Origin: Deinococcus taeanensis
Lineage (GTDB): Bacteria; Deinococcota; Deinococci; Deinococcales; Deinococcaceae
Reading direction: 5' to 3'
Assembly (NCBI RefSeq): GCF_020229735.1
Contig: NZ_CP083457.1
Coordinates: 62,001-126,000, forward strand
Length of the DNA: 64,000 bases
Numbering within the stretch: position 1 is the stretch's first letter; the number at the start of each line of letters is the position of its first letter. Position numbers and translations under genes: made by a program. The notes under the pieces are model-generated. The model searched no databases. It was not told the origin of the DNA and worked only from the letters and a program-made list of their open reading frames with translations. Below, piece after piece: positions 25,049 through 33,370 of the stretch.

Positions 25049-25972
25049 GTGGCACGGTACCTGGTCTCCCAATTCTTCCAGGCTGTCCTGGTCGTGGTGT
25101 TCGTCACGCTGGTGGTGGCCGTCATGCTCCGGTTTTCCGGAGACCCCGCTGTGGCCCAGTTTCAGGGCGCTTCAGCCCCCACAGAGGAGCAACTCCGGGA
25201 GATCCGCCGGGCCATGGGGCTGGACCGACCCTTTCTGGTGCAGTACTGGGATTTTCTCTCCGGCGTCCTGAGGGGGGACCTGGGCACCAGCTTCCGGGGT
25301 GAGACCCCGGTGCGGACCCTGATTGCCCAGGCGATGCCCCCCACCCTCCTGCTCGCGCTGTGCTCACTCGGGCTCTCGGTGGCGCTCTCCCTGCCGCTGG
25401 CGATCCACGCGGCGGTGCATAAAGGCAGTGGGGCAGACCAGGCGGTGCGGTTTGTCTCCCTGCTGGGGCTCTCGTTCCCCAACTTCTGGCTGGGCATCAT
25501 GCTCGCCCTGATTTTCGGGGTGACGCTGCGCTGGCTGCCCGTCTCCGGGTATGAGGGTGCCGCGTCCCTCATCCTGCCCAGCTTGACCCTGGGCCTGATC
25601 CTGACCTCCACGACGGTCCGCCTGCTGCGCGCCGCGCTGCTTGACGTGCTGGGCAGCCAGTACGTGACCGTGGCGCGCAGCAAGGGCCTGAGCGAGCGGA
25701 CCGTGCTGTACAAGCACGCCCTGCGCAACACCGCGATCCCCATCGTCACCTACATCGGCCTGCAATTCGGCGGACTGATCGGCGGGGTGGTGATCGTCGA
25801 GCAGGTGTTCGCCTGGCCGGGGCTGGGTTCCCTCGCTCTGCACGCCATCTCGAACCGGGATTATCCGGTGCTTCAGGGCACAGTCACCGTCCTCGCCATC
25901 CTCGTTGTGCTGGTGAACCTCCTGGTCGACCTGTCCTACGGGCTCTTCGATCCTCGCGTGCGCCTGGAGTGA
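25049..25972 (+). CDS. ABC transporter permease, DppB-like
   Basis: The 307-residue permease starts at GTG 25049, 6 nt after the binding-protein stop. It has the DppB/OppB N-terminus (MARYLVSQFFQAVLVVVFVT), about six helices, and the EAA loop VARSKGLSERTVLYKHALRN near residue 208, which docks an ATPase. It forms the channel with the next gene product. The ATPase that would power it is not encoded in the operon. Confidence 0.9.
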   Translation: MARYLVSQFFQAVLVVVFVTLVVAVMLRFSGDPAVAQFQGASAPTEEQLREIRRAMGLDRPFLVQYWDFLSGVLRGDLGTSFRGETPVRTLIAQAMPPTLLLALCSLGLSVALSLPLAIHAAVHKGSGADQAVRFVSLLGLSFPNFWLGIMLALIFGVTLRWLPVSGYEGAASLILPSLTLGLILTSTTVRLLRAALLDVLGSQYVTVARSKGLSERTVLYKHALRNTAIPIVTYIGLQFGGLIGGVVIVEQVFAWPGLGSLALHAISNRDYPVLQGTVTVLAILVVLVNLLVDLSYGLFDPRVRLE

Positions 25973-25973
25973 C

Positions 25974-26843
25974 ATGACTGACCTTGCCCCTGCCACCCCA
26001 CCCACCCGGACCCGGAAGGCCTTCCGGCAGTGGACGCCCGACCTGGTGATCGGCCTTGTGCTCACGGGCGGTGTCCTGGCCGCTGTCCTTTTCGCGCATC
26101 TCCTGTTCCCGGCGGGCACAGACACGATGGATCTCACAGCGCGGTTAAGCCCTCCCACCTTCTCAGGCACGCATCCTCTTGGCACTGACCCGATCGGCCG
26201 GGACGTTCTGGCGCGGGTGGTGTACGGCGGGCGCATCTCCCTGCTGGTCGGCATCGTGTCGGTCTCACTCTCGGCCGTCATCGGCATCCTGCTCGGCCTG
26301 TTCGCGGGGTTCTACCGCGGACGGCTGGACGCGTTCCTGATGCGGCTCGCGGACATTCAGCTGGCGTTTCCATTCATTCTGCTGGCCATGACGGTGATTG
26401 CCATTCTTGGCCCCGGCCTGTGGAAACTGATTGCCGTCATGGTGGCATCCCAGTGGGCCCAGTACACCCGGCTGGTGCGCGGACAGGTCCTGGCCTTACG
26501 GGAGCGGGAGTACGTTCAAGCTGCCAACGCCCTGGGCGCCAGCAACAGCCGTCTGATCTTCCGCCATATCGTGCCCAATGCCCTTGGCCCGGTCATTGTG
26601 CTGGCCACCCTGAACATCGCCAACAACATTCTCCTGGAATCCGGGCTGACCTTCCTCGGCCTGGGGGTAGACCCGCAGGTGCCCTCGTGGGGCGGGATGC
26701 TGGCCGATGGCCGCACCTACCTGCAGAGCGCCTGGTGGGTGTCGGTGTTCCCCGGCGTGGCCATCACCCTGACGGTACTCGGGTTCAACCTGCTGGGCGA
26801 CTGGCTCCGCGATCATCTCGACCCTCAAGGCAGGCACACATGA
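25974..26843 (+). CDS. ABC transporter permease, DppC-like
   Basis: The 289-residue permease has the DppC-type N-terminal OppC_N helix followed by HPLGTDPIGRDVLARVVYGG, the standard motif of this subfamily, and the EAA loop YVQAANALGASNSRLIFRHI. It begins 1 nt after the DppB-like stop and overlaps the peptidase ATG by 4 nt. It pairs with the DppB-like protein in the membrane. Confidence 0.9.
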   Translation: MTDLAPATPPTRTRKAFRQWTPDLVIGLVLTGGVLAAVLFAHLLFPAGTDTMDLTARLSPPTFSGTHPLGTDPIGRDVLARVVYGGRISLLVGIVSVSLSAVIGILLGLFAGFYRGRLDAFLMRLADIQLAFPFILLAMTVIAILGPGLWKLIAVMVASQWAQYTRLVRGQVLALREREYVQAANALGASNSRLIFRHIVPNALGPVIVLATLNIANNILLESGLTFLGLGVDPQVPSWGGMLADGRTYLQSAWWVSVFPGVAITLTVLGFNLLGDWLRDHLDPQGRHT

Positions 26844-28807
26844 CGATGTCAGGTTCCCCCGCTGAATCCCCTGCGCCGCCCGAACAGCCTGCCCACCAGC
26901 GTGGCCGCCCGGGAAGAACCGGCGTGGCGCACACCTGGGAGCAGCACTTCCCCTGGGAGGGACACCGGTTGCTCGCGCAGCTCGCCTCCCTTGACCTGGG
27001 TGCGTCGGCGCATCACGTCCTGGCGTACGTGTCCGAATCTCTGGAGAGCCGCACGGCGCTGCGGAAGCTCGTCCTGCAGCAGGGTGGTCCAGGACGCACG
27101 GCGCGGATCCGCAGCGCCTACAAAACCGCCTACTTCTGGATGACGGAAGAAGTCCAGCCGCTCTGGCGCCGGGCTCAGGCCGACCGAATCACCTTGACCT
27201 ACCCGGTCCTGTCCGAGGCGCCGTTTGGCCGCTTCCTGCAAGAAGCGTACCCACTCGCGGCCGTCTTCGAACGGGCCAGGCTCAAGGCCGAGTTTCTCCC
27301 GGGGCCGACTGGTCAGCCCTACTACCACGCGACGTTGTGGCGAGGTGAGCAGGAACTCTGGTCCGGCCGCTGCTTCACACCCCTGGCCCAGCGGCAGGCC
27401 CCGGACGGACGTTCCGTGCTGAGCCCGACGGGGTGGCTCACCGTCCGGGCCGGTTCAACCGAGCTGTCTGATCAGCGGTTGCCGACCGACGGCGAGGCCT
27501 TCTGGGACTGGTATGTGGAGACGGTGCTACCGACCGTCCTTGGTCTCGCAGACCGCAGGGCCGACGGGCTCGTCTTCAAGAACCTGGCGGTCACCCTGCA
27601 ACTGTCCGAACCGGACCTGGCGCTCGATGTGCTTGACGAGCGGATCAGCATGACTGAAGCGCTGACCGAAGAGGTGTACTTTGGGACCGTGGACGCCCTC
27701 AAGCGTCACGCCTCGATGCCGGCCGGCACCCGGACCCTGACGCCTGGCCGGATCGTCCCGGTGGCTCATGCGGTTTCCGGTCAGGACGGGTGGGCACGGG
27801 TCATCCTGACCGAGTGGGCCAGACCTCCTCAGGCGCACCGTGACGCCCTGGTCAGGCCACCGCCCGGGGGCACCCCCGGGACGGTCCTGCTCGACCGCCC
27901 GGCGCCCCCCAGCCGGACCTGGGCGCACGCCCGTGCCCTCGCGGACGAGCACCGTCTGGAATGGCACGTACCGGCACACAGTGTGGACGGCCGCCCTGTC
28001 CCGGTGGTCCTGCGCAAGGACGGTGACCGCCCTGGGGGCGTCCTGGTCACTGCCGGCCAGCACGCCAACGAAGCCACCGGTCCCGTGGCGGCCCTCAACT
28101 TTCTGCCCCAGCTGGTGGAGACGTCCCTGAACTTCGCGCTGCTTCCACTGGAAAACCCGGACGGGGCTTTGCTGCACCAGGCGTTGATTCAGGTGGCGCC
28201 CGACCATATGCATCACGCCGCCCGCTACACGTCACTGGGAGACGACCTGGAGTGGCGCCTGCGGCAGGGCGACCGCCGCTGGGAAGCCGGGGCACGCGCC
28301 TGGGCTCAGGATCAGGTCGGCGCCGGCCTGCACCTCAACCTGCACGGGTATCCTGCGCACGAGTGGGTCCGGCCGTACAGCGGCTACGCCCCCCACGGGT
28401 TTGAATCCTGGGCGTTGCCCGCTGGTTTCGTCACGATTGTCTGGTACTGGCCAGGCCACGCTGAAGCGGCTCGGCGCTTGGCCGAAGCGATCGCGCTCGA
28501 CCTCCAGGCGGTCGCTGGGGTGGTGCAGCACACACAAGCGGCGTTGCGGGCCAGTACAGCGCACGTCCTGACGCCTCACTATGAGGTGATTGGTGGCCTT
28601 CCCTTCATTCTGACCGAGCAACCAGCGGCGCTGTGCCCCCTGACAGTCATCACGGAAGCGCCGGACGAAACCGTCTACGGTGCCCGGTTCGAATTGTGGA
28701 TCCAGGCGCACCTGAGCGTTTGCAAGGCGGCGGTCACGCATTTTCAGCACGGTCTCCACGGCACGTTCAACGAGCCTGCGCCTGACGGATCAGCGCGCCC
28801 GGAATAG
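26840..28807 (+). CDS. M14-like zinc carboxypeptidase with long N-terminal region
   Basis: ATG 26840 overlaps the DppC-like stop (ATGA), giving 655 residues; the frame extends upstream inside the permease gene but that is a shadow. Residues about 380-640 look like a peptidase M14 domain: VTAGQHANEATGPVAALNFL supplies the HxxE zinc pair (H408, E411), LLPLENPDGALLHQ follows as usual, HLNLHGYPAHEW near residue 498 supplies the third ligand, and PFILTEQPA is a candidate for the catalytic glutamate. The first 380 residues are not recognisable and have no signal peptide, so the enzyme should be cytoplasmic. Cotranscription with a peptide importer suggests trimming of imported peptides. Confidence 0.78.
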   Translation: MTMSGSPAESPAPPEQPAHQRGRPGRTGVAHTWEQHFPWEGHRLLAQLASLDLGASAHHVLAYVSESLESRTALRKLVLQQGGPGRTARIRSAYKTAYFWMTEEVQPLWRRAQADRITLTYPVLSEAPFGRFLQEAYPLAAVFERARLKAEFLPGPTGQPYYHATLWRGEQELWSGRCFTPLAQRQAPDGRSVLSPTGWLTVRAGSTELSDQRLPTDGEAFWDWYVETVLPTVLGLADRRADGLVFKNLAVTLQLSEPDLALDVLDERISMTEALTEEVYFGTVDALKRHASMPAGTRTLTPGRIVPVAHAVSGQDGWARVILTEWARPPQAHRDALVRPPPGGTPGTVLLDRPAPPSRTWAHARALADEHRLEWHVPAHSVDGRPVPVVLRKDGDRPGGVLVTAGQHANEATGPVAALNFLPQLVETSLNFALLPLENPDGALLHQALIQVAPDHMHHAARYTSLGDDLEWRLRQGDRRWEAGARAWAQDQVGAGLHLNLHGYPAHEWVRPYSGYAPHGFESWALPAGFVTIVWYWPGHAEAARRLAEAIALDLQAVAGVVQHTQAALRASTAHVLTPHYEVIGGLPFILTEQPAALCPLTVITEAPDETVYGARFELWIQAHLSVCKAAVTHFQHGLHGTFNEPAPDGSARPE

Positions 28808-28822
28808 GCTCGAGGTCCGTCC

Positions 28823-28852
28823 CTGCGCCCTTCTTTGGCATCCGGGGCGCAG
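28823..28852 (+). terminator. Terminator-like hairpin after peptide operon
   Basis: CTGCGCCC (28823-28830) pairs perfectly with GGGCGCAG (28845-28852) around a 14-nt loop, 16 nt after the M14 stop. No T run follows. Confidence 0.5.
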
Positions 28853-28981
28853 CGCTGCAGCCTTGAGGGGGCTCACGTGCCTTGAGTGTCCGGGCCGGCA
28901 GAGCACGCTGGAACAGTGGCGTGGCGGCCCAGTCGGGTGCCACGCCAAGAGGCTTCATTCAGAAGCAGATTGAGGTTGATC

Positions 28982-29881
28982 GTGAAGAACGACGTCAGTG
29001 CGCGGTCCCGCACGCCCCGGGACGGTTGGTGCCCCGTGGAACACGGTCGGTTGTGGTACCGCATTCATCCTGGTCCTGAAGCTCGTCCCGCAGTAATTGT
29101 TCTGCATGGGGGTCCGGGATGTCCCAGTGATTACCTGCACCCACTGAGTGCTCTGGCCGACATGGCGACAGTCGTCTTCTACGATCAGCTGGGGTGCGGG
29201 CGTTCGACCCGGCAGGTGGCTGAGGCGGCGCTCACGCTGAGTGGATTCGCTGCGGATCTCCAGACGTTGCTCGACCATTTGCAGATCACCTCAATTGTCC
29301 TGTTGGGTCACTCATTCGGTGCGCTTCTGGCGCTTGAACACCAGCGTCACCACCCGCACTCTGCCAGTGCGCTGGTGCTGGCCAGCCCTCTGGTGGCCAC
29401 GCCTGATTGGATGAGCGACATGGCCGCGCTGATCGCCGCCCTGCCGGAGCCTTACCAGACCGACATCTGCAAACCGGCCCATGACCCGGCCTACCAGGCG
29501 GCAGAAACCTATTTTTATCGGACCCATTTCTGCAATCTTGACCCCTGGCCTCCATTGTTGCTGGCCGCCGCCGAAGAGATGGCCGTCTCTCCCGCGTATC
29601 ACCTGATGTGGGGCCCTGCAGAGTTTTCCCAGACTGGGACTCTGGCCGGGGTCGACCGCTCCGGTGTGCTCGAGACGCTCCGTTGCCCCGTGCTCTTCAC
29701 GTGTGGCAGCCATGACGAAGCCCGGCCTGAGACACTCAAGCGGTACGCCGACAGGGTCACCCATGGACACGTCAGCGTGCTTGACGGGGGCACGCACTGT
29801 GTGCATCTTGAGCAGACTGCAGATTTCCTGCACGTCGTCTCGGCGTTTCTCACCCGCCCTGCTGGAGATGACCTTCTTTGA
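28982..29881 (+). CDS. Alpha/beta hydrolase, proline iminopeptidase-like (S33)
   Basis: The 299-residue enzyme has the S33 signature: VIVLHGGPGCPSDYL (oxyanion HGGPG near residue 42), YDQLGCGRST, the nucleophile elbow GHSFG with S111, a late acidic residue in FTCGSHDEARPE, and histidine in LDGGTHCVHLEQ. The HGGPG plus DQxGxGxS combination is typical of prolyl aminopeptidases, which release N-terminal proline. GTG 28982 is preferred because the conserved fold begins soon after and GAGGT lies upstream; the frame runs back to 28886. Position after the peptide operon, though behind a hairpin, fits a peptide-degrading role. Confidence 0.85.
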   Translation: MKNDVSARSRTPRDGWCPVEHGRLWYRIHPGPEARPAVIVLHGGPGCPSDYLHPLSALADMATVVFYDQLGCGRSTRQVAEAALTLSGFAADLQTLLDHLQITSIVLLGHSFGALLALEHQRHHPHSASALVLASPLVATPDWMSDMAALIAALPEPYQTDICKPAHDPAYQAAETYFYRTHFCNLDPWPPLLLAAAEEMAVSPAYHLMWGPAEFSQTGTLAGVDRSGVLETLRCPVLFTCGSHDEARPETLKRYADRVTHGHVSVLDGGTHCVHLEQTADFLHVVSAFLTRPAGDDLL

Positions 29882-30392
29882 ATCGTCAGGTCATGGAAGC
29901 AGAGATGAATCACCGCACAGAAGAAAATCTGGGGCGTCCATGAGATCCCTTGCGGCAGTCGTGACCAGGGCTGAGCTCCCAACTGTCATCGAACACCGGG
30001 ACATTCACAGCAGATGGCCGCTGAGCCGGCCCTGGCCCTCAGAACCACAAGGCGAGACAGGCGGTCAGGATCACGGCCATCAAGTTCCCCCCGGTTCTCG
30101 TTGCGCGTTTCGATGGCCTTGACATCCCTGAGACGGGTGCGGCGGGGTCGTGAGGGGGCGTCACTGTCCGCCGGGAACGTGAGCTCCTGCGCGAGGCGGC
30201 CGTCCAAACGTCGCGCGGCCGCGCATAGCACGACGGTCAGCAGCGTCAGGCGTTTGCGCCCGTCATGGTGCGCGAAGAGCGCACGGGCCGCCGCAGAGCT
30301 CCTCCGGAGAGTCAGAAGACCGCCGCCGAGGTGTGACCCCGGGAGTGCACGGGCCGGTGTGCCTTTGAACTCAGCCCTGCTTCCGCAGCGCG
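29882..30392. other. Intergenic stretch, possible minus-strand relic
   Basis: About 510 bp. A minus-strand frame from about 30340 to 30090 has coding-like composition (KRLTLLTVVLCAAARRLDGR) and could connect by one frameshift in a G run near 30090 to a hydrophobic tail ending MAVILTACLALWF at 30045. I do not recognise it, and no start signal is visible; it may be a decayed gene. Confidence 0.25.
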
Positions 30393-30398
30393 TAGGCT
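30393..30398 (+). promoter_or_regulatory. Leaderless-type -10 box
   Basis: TAGGCT ends 5 nt before ATG 30404, with no ribosome site, consistent with leaderless transcription. Confidence 0.5.
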
Positions 30399-30403
30399 GA
30401 GGC

Positions 30404-30973
30404 ATGGCTGACGCAATCGTATCCGTGCAGGTGCGTGCAGACCTCCTGGAGGCGCTGACGGTCCGCGCTCAGGAGCTGGCCTGCACCGTGGAAGCGCTGG
30501 TGGTCGGGGTGTTGGAAGCGTACGTGGCCACCCCGACCATGCCGGTGAAGCCCGAAGAGGTGGGCCAGGCAGTCCCGGATGACGTGGCTGCCGCGCCTGA
30601 CGGGCACGCGCCGGAACCGGTGTCCGAGGAAGACGCGGAAACCATGCTGGTCGCCCTGAGCGGGTTCGTGCTGCCTGCGGACACGGTCCGGCTCACACTG
30701 GGGGACGCGCTTGTCACGCAGTTGGGGCTTCCGTCAGGGACGCTGCTGACGGTGGAGGCCGGCGCGCGTCTGGCGGCGGTGACGGGGGTGTGCGAGCGGT
30801 TGCAGGGCACGCTGACCGAAGCGGGCGTGAGGCGCTGGTGGACGCGACCGCGGCGCCGCCTGGGGGGAGGTACGCCGCTGGAGCTGCTGGGAGCAGACTG
30901 GACGCCGGAATCAGAGGCGTTCCAGCAGGTCAAAACCCTGGCGGACAGTGACGCTGGATTCGCCGCGACCTGA
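30404..30973 (+). CDS. Protein with ParS/MbcA toxin-binding-like C-terminus
   Basis: The 189-residue acidic protein begins with a strand-helix-helix unit (IVSVQVRADLLEALTVRAQE) that resembles a ribbon-helix-helix DNA-binding start. The C-terminal segment RRWWTRPRRRLGGGTPLELL followed by a short helix resembles the antitoxin ParS/MbcA/Xre toxin-binding domain, where a W..P...L.G.tP.ELL motif contacts a RES toxin. No RES-domain gene is adjacent on either side, so this would be an orphan or a regulator. The assignment is by motif only. The gene is monocistronic with a leaderless promoter. Confidence 0.55.
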   Translation: MADAIVSVQVRADLLEALTVRAQELACTVEALVVGVLEAYVATPTMPVKPEEVGQAVPDDVAAAPDGHAPEPVSEEDAETMLVALSGFVLPADTVRLTLGDALVTQLGLPSGTLLTVEAGARLAAVTGVCERLQGTLTEAGVRRWWTRPRRRLGGGTPLELLGADWTPESEAFQQVKTLADSDAGFAAT

Positions 30974-31383
30974 GGCGCCGGGAGCCCACCTGCTTCTCTG
31001 GGGCTGCTGGCGGCACGCAATGACAATCCGGGCCGTGTCCACGAGCGGCTGAGCTTCAGAAGAAGCCCTCGTGGACGCACCTCTCCTTCCGGCCGGTCCG
31101 TGCGAGGCGGGGGGTGTCCTCACGGGTCGTCCCGCGTTCACGAACCGCCAGGAGCGGTCTGAGGGCCTTTCACAGAGGGCCCATGACGGTCCACGAGGCT
31201 CGTGCTTCTCTGTGAAGGACAGGGCGACGCCGCTGGCCATCCGGCGGATGCGGGCCAGCGGGCAGGTCCCGTAGCTTCAGTGCACCCTGCCTGGAAGGCT
31301 GCTGCGGCGGTTCAGTCCCGCACATGAGATCCGTGCATGTGCGGCCCCGACCTGTGCTTCCCGTACTACCCGAAAAGGACCTC
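30974..31383. other. Intergenic stretch with dyad upstream of rtcB-like gene
   Basis: No gene is supported. A perfect 9-bp dyad at 31318-31344 and an AAAAGGA ribosome site just before 31384 are the only structured elements. Confidence 0.4.
31318..31344. repeat. Dyad upstream of rtcB-like gene
   Basis: CCGCACATG (31318-31326) is exactly complementary to CATGTGCGG (31336-31344), with a 9-nt spacer, about 40 nt before the ribosome site at 31374. It may be an operator or an RNA hairpin. Confidence 0.5.
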
Positions 31384-31401
31384 ATGTCTCATCCACGATG
31401 A
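31384..31401 (+). other. Probable ancestral rtcB start followed by in-frame TGA
   Basis: ATG 31384 has a well-spaced AAAAGGA site and opens MSHPR before TGA at 31399-31401, in frame with the RtcB-like gene and with coding-like sequence (TRVSDTRLCLQHAHAFPASL) between the TGA and GTG 31477. One base change would join them. Confidence 0.5.
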
Positions 31402-31476
31402 ACCCGCGTCAGCGACACCCGGCTGTGCCTTCAGCACGCCCACGCGTTTCCTGCCTCCCTGTTCGCCAATACGCGG

Positions 31477-32847
31477 GTGCCTCTTGAGGCGCGTGCGGTC
31501 AACGAACTCCTGAAGGTCCTCGATATTCAACGCGCCCTTGAGGATTCTGATTTACCGGCCCGCATTGAGCGTGTGGCCGTCACGCCCGACTTTCATAAAG
31601 GTGCTGGCATCCCCGTCGGGACCGTCATGCAGACCGGCGGGTTCATCCCTCCCGCAGCGGTCGGCCACGACGTGGGCTGTGGCATGCGCCTGCACCTGAC
31701 CTCACTGACCCATGATGCGCTCGAACCTCACCTGGACGCCCTGGAACACCAGCTGCGCGCCCTGTTCTTTGAAGGCCGGCGGCAGATCGCCCTGACGGGC
31801 GTCCAGCGTCAGGCGGTCCTGCTTGAAGGCGTCAGTGGCCTGCTGCAGGTGCCCGGTCAGGGTGGTCTCTGGGCCGAGTTGCGCCGTCAGGACTGGCAAC
31901 GCGAACTCGACCACGGCGACCCCGCCGCGCGGCGCCAGGTGCCCCAGCTTTACGGCCTGCGCGACTGGATCGGCGCGCCGCATGACGTGACGTCCGACAG
32001 CCAGAGTGGCTCCCTGGGTGGAGGCAACCACTTCGCTGAAATTCAGGTGGTGCACCGGATTCTGGACCCGGTGGCGGCCCACCAGTGGGGACTGAAGAAA
32101 GGGATGGTGAGCGTGATGATTCACAGCGGCGCTTTGGGGGTCGGGCACTTCGCCGGCCAGATGGCGCAGCGCCTGGCGCGAGACGCGTGGAGCAAAGGCG
32201 CGCCGGCCGGTGCGTTGTGCCCCCTCGTGCACGCTGAGGCGCCGCAGGCGTTCGGAGACGCCCTGAACGTGCTGCAGACCGCGGCTCATTTCGCGGCCGT
32301 CAACCGGCTCTGGCTGGCCCTGATGGTCAAGGGCGCGCTGGAGGGGTTGACCCGTGAACTTGACTTTCCCCTGCTCTACGACGCGGCCCATACCTTCATC
32401 TGGCCCAGGGAGGACCGCTGGATTCACCGCAAGGGAGCGACCCCGGCCAGGGGCTTCGGCGACCTGCAGAACACCGCGTTCGCCTCTACCGGGGAGCCTG
32501 TCCTGGTGCCCGGGTCGATGGGTGCCAGCAGTTTCGTCCTGGCCGGCCGGGAAAACACGGAGGCGCTGTGGAGTGCCAGTCACGGTGCCGGGCGGCAACG
32601 CACCCGGGGCGGAGCCATGGACGGGGACGATCAGGCGTTCGCGCAGTTCCTTGAGGACTTCCGTGTCGTGACGCCGCTGGATTGGAAAAGGGCCCGTCAG
32701 GACATCCGGCAGCGCAAGCTCGCAGAGCTGAAAGAGGAGGCGCCCTTTGCGTACAAGGAGATCGGTCCGGTCATCGAGACCCTGAACGAGGCCGGGATGG
32801 CGCGGTCCGTGGCTGAACTCCGTCCCCTCCTGACCGTCAAGGGCTGA
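31477..32847 (+). CDS. rtcB: RtcB-family RNA ligase-like protein
   Basis: The 456-residue protein has RtcB hallmarks: VAVTPDFHKGAGIPVGTV, AVGHDVGCGM with metal-binding C68, SLGGGNHFAEIQ (the GGGNH site), VMIHSGALGVG, HRKGATPARG and VPGSMGASSFVLAG near the GMP-accepting histidine region. RtcB joins 2',3'-cyclic phosphate or 3'-phosphate ends to 5'-OH RNA using GTP and manganese, in tRNA repair. GTG 31477 is listed because the frame is closed just upstream by TGA at 31399. A better-looking start, ATG 31384 with AAAAGGA upstream, lies in the same frame five codons before that TGA, so the N-terminus may carry a nonsense mutation. Confidence 0.85.
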   Translation: MPLEARAVNELLKVLDIQRALEDSDLPARIERVAVTPDFHKGAGIPVGTVMQTGGFIPPAAVGHDVGCGMRLHLTSLTHDALEPHLDALEHQLRALFFEGRRQIALTGVQRQAVLLEGVSGLLQVPGQGGLWAELRRQDWQRELDHGDPAARRQVPQLYGLRDWIGAPHDVTSDSQSGSLGGGNHFAEIQVVHRILDPVAAHQWGLKKGMVSVMIHSGALGVGHFAGQMAQRLARDAWSKGAPAGALCPLVHAEAPQAFGDALNVLQTAAHFAAVNRLWLALMVKGALEGLTRELDFPLLYDAAHTFIWPREDRWIHRKGATPARGFGDLQNTAFASTGEPVLVPGSMGASSFVLAGRENTEALWSASHGAGRQRTRGGAMDGDDQAFAQFLEDFRVVTPLDWKRARQDIRQRKLAELKEEAPFAYKEIGPVIETLNEAGMARSVAELRPLLTVKG

Positions 32848-33370
32848 CCGGACGTGTGTGCGTTTGCCCCGGTGCACGCCAGCTTCAGTGTGAGGAGCCG
32901 TCTGTGGGGCACCAGGGCGTAGCGGCCCTGAGGGCCCACCCTGGCGCCAACAGCCTTCGCGGTCCCCTGCTGGCCTGCTGCTGCACCCTGCCTGACCGTT
33001 TGCCGGCCGTGCGCCGGGCGGCGCAGCGGCGGGCGCTGCCGGCGGCCCGGCTGGATCTCGAGGCGAACATGGACGGCGCGTCTACCGCGGCTGGCTGCTG
33101 CCTCCTGACGTCCCCGGGTCGCTCTGCCAGGCCCTGGAGGAGCGGGGCTGGACGCTGTGGCTCGCCGGGGCCAGGCCCGAAGAGGGTATTGATCTGAGTA
33201 AGTCCGGAGCAGTTTTGTGGAGCAGTTCGCTTGATGCTCCCGCTGGCATGCAGGCGCGTGAACGGCAGGCGCTTGACCCGCCATCGGTGCATCAAGGGGG
33301 CTGAGCAGTAGGCTATTTCACCTAACCTCCGAATTCGCGCCGGTCGTGCCCTTGCTGACACCATGCCCGG
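32848..33370. other. Intergenic stretch containing left copy of an inverted repeat
   Basis: No gene is supported. The last third holds the roughly 58-nt repeat at 33191-33248 whose inverted copy lies at 34313-34373. Confidence 0.4.
33191..33248 (+). repeat. Inverted repeat arm, left
   Basis: The arm contains TAAGTCCGGAGC, then TTTTG, then GCTTGAT and GCTCCCGC. The complement of 34313-34373 matches it over most of its length with small gaps. The two arms flank the interrupted GNAT gene. Confidence 0.65.

Noticed and set aside
23396..25072. 558-codon minus-strand frame opposite the peptide-binding protein gene
   Set aside because: Mirror of a well-supported gene, no recognisable motif.
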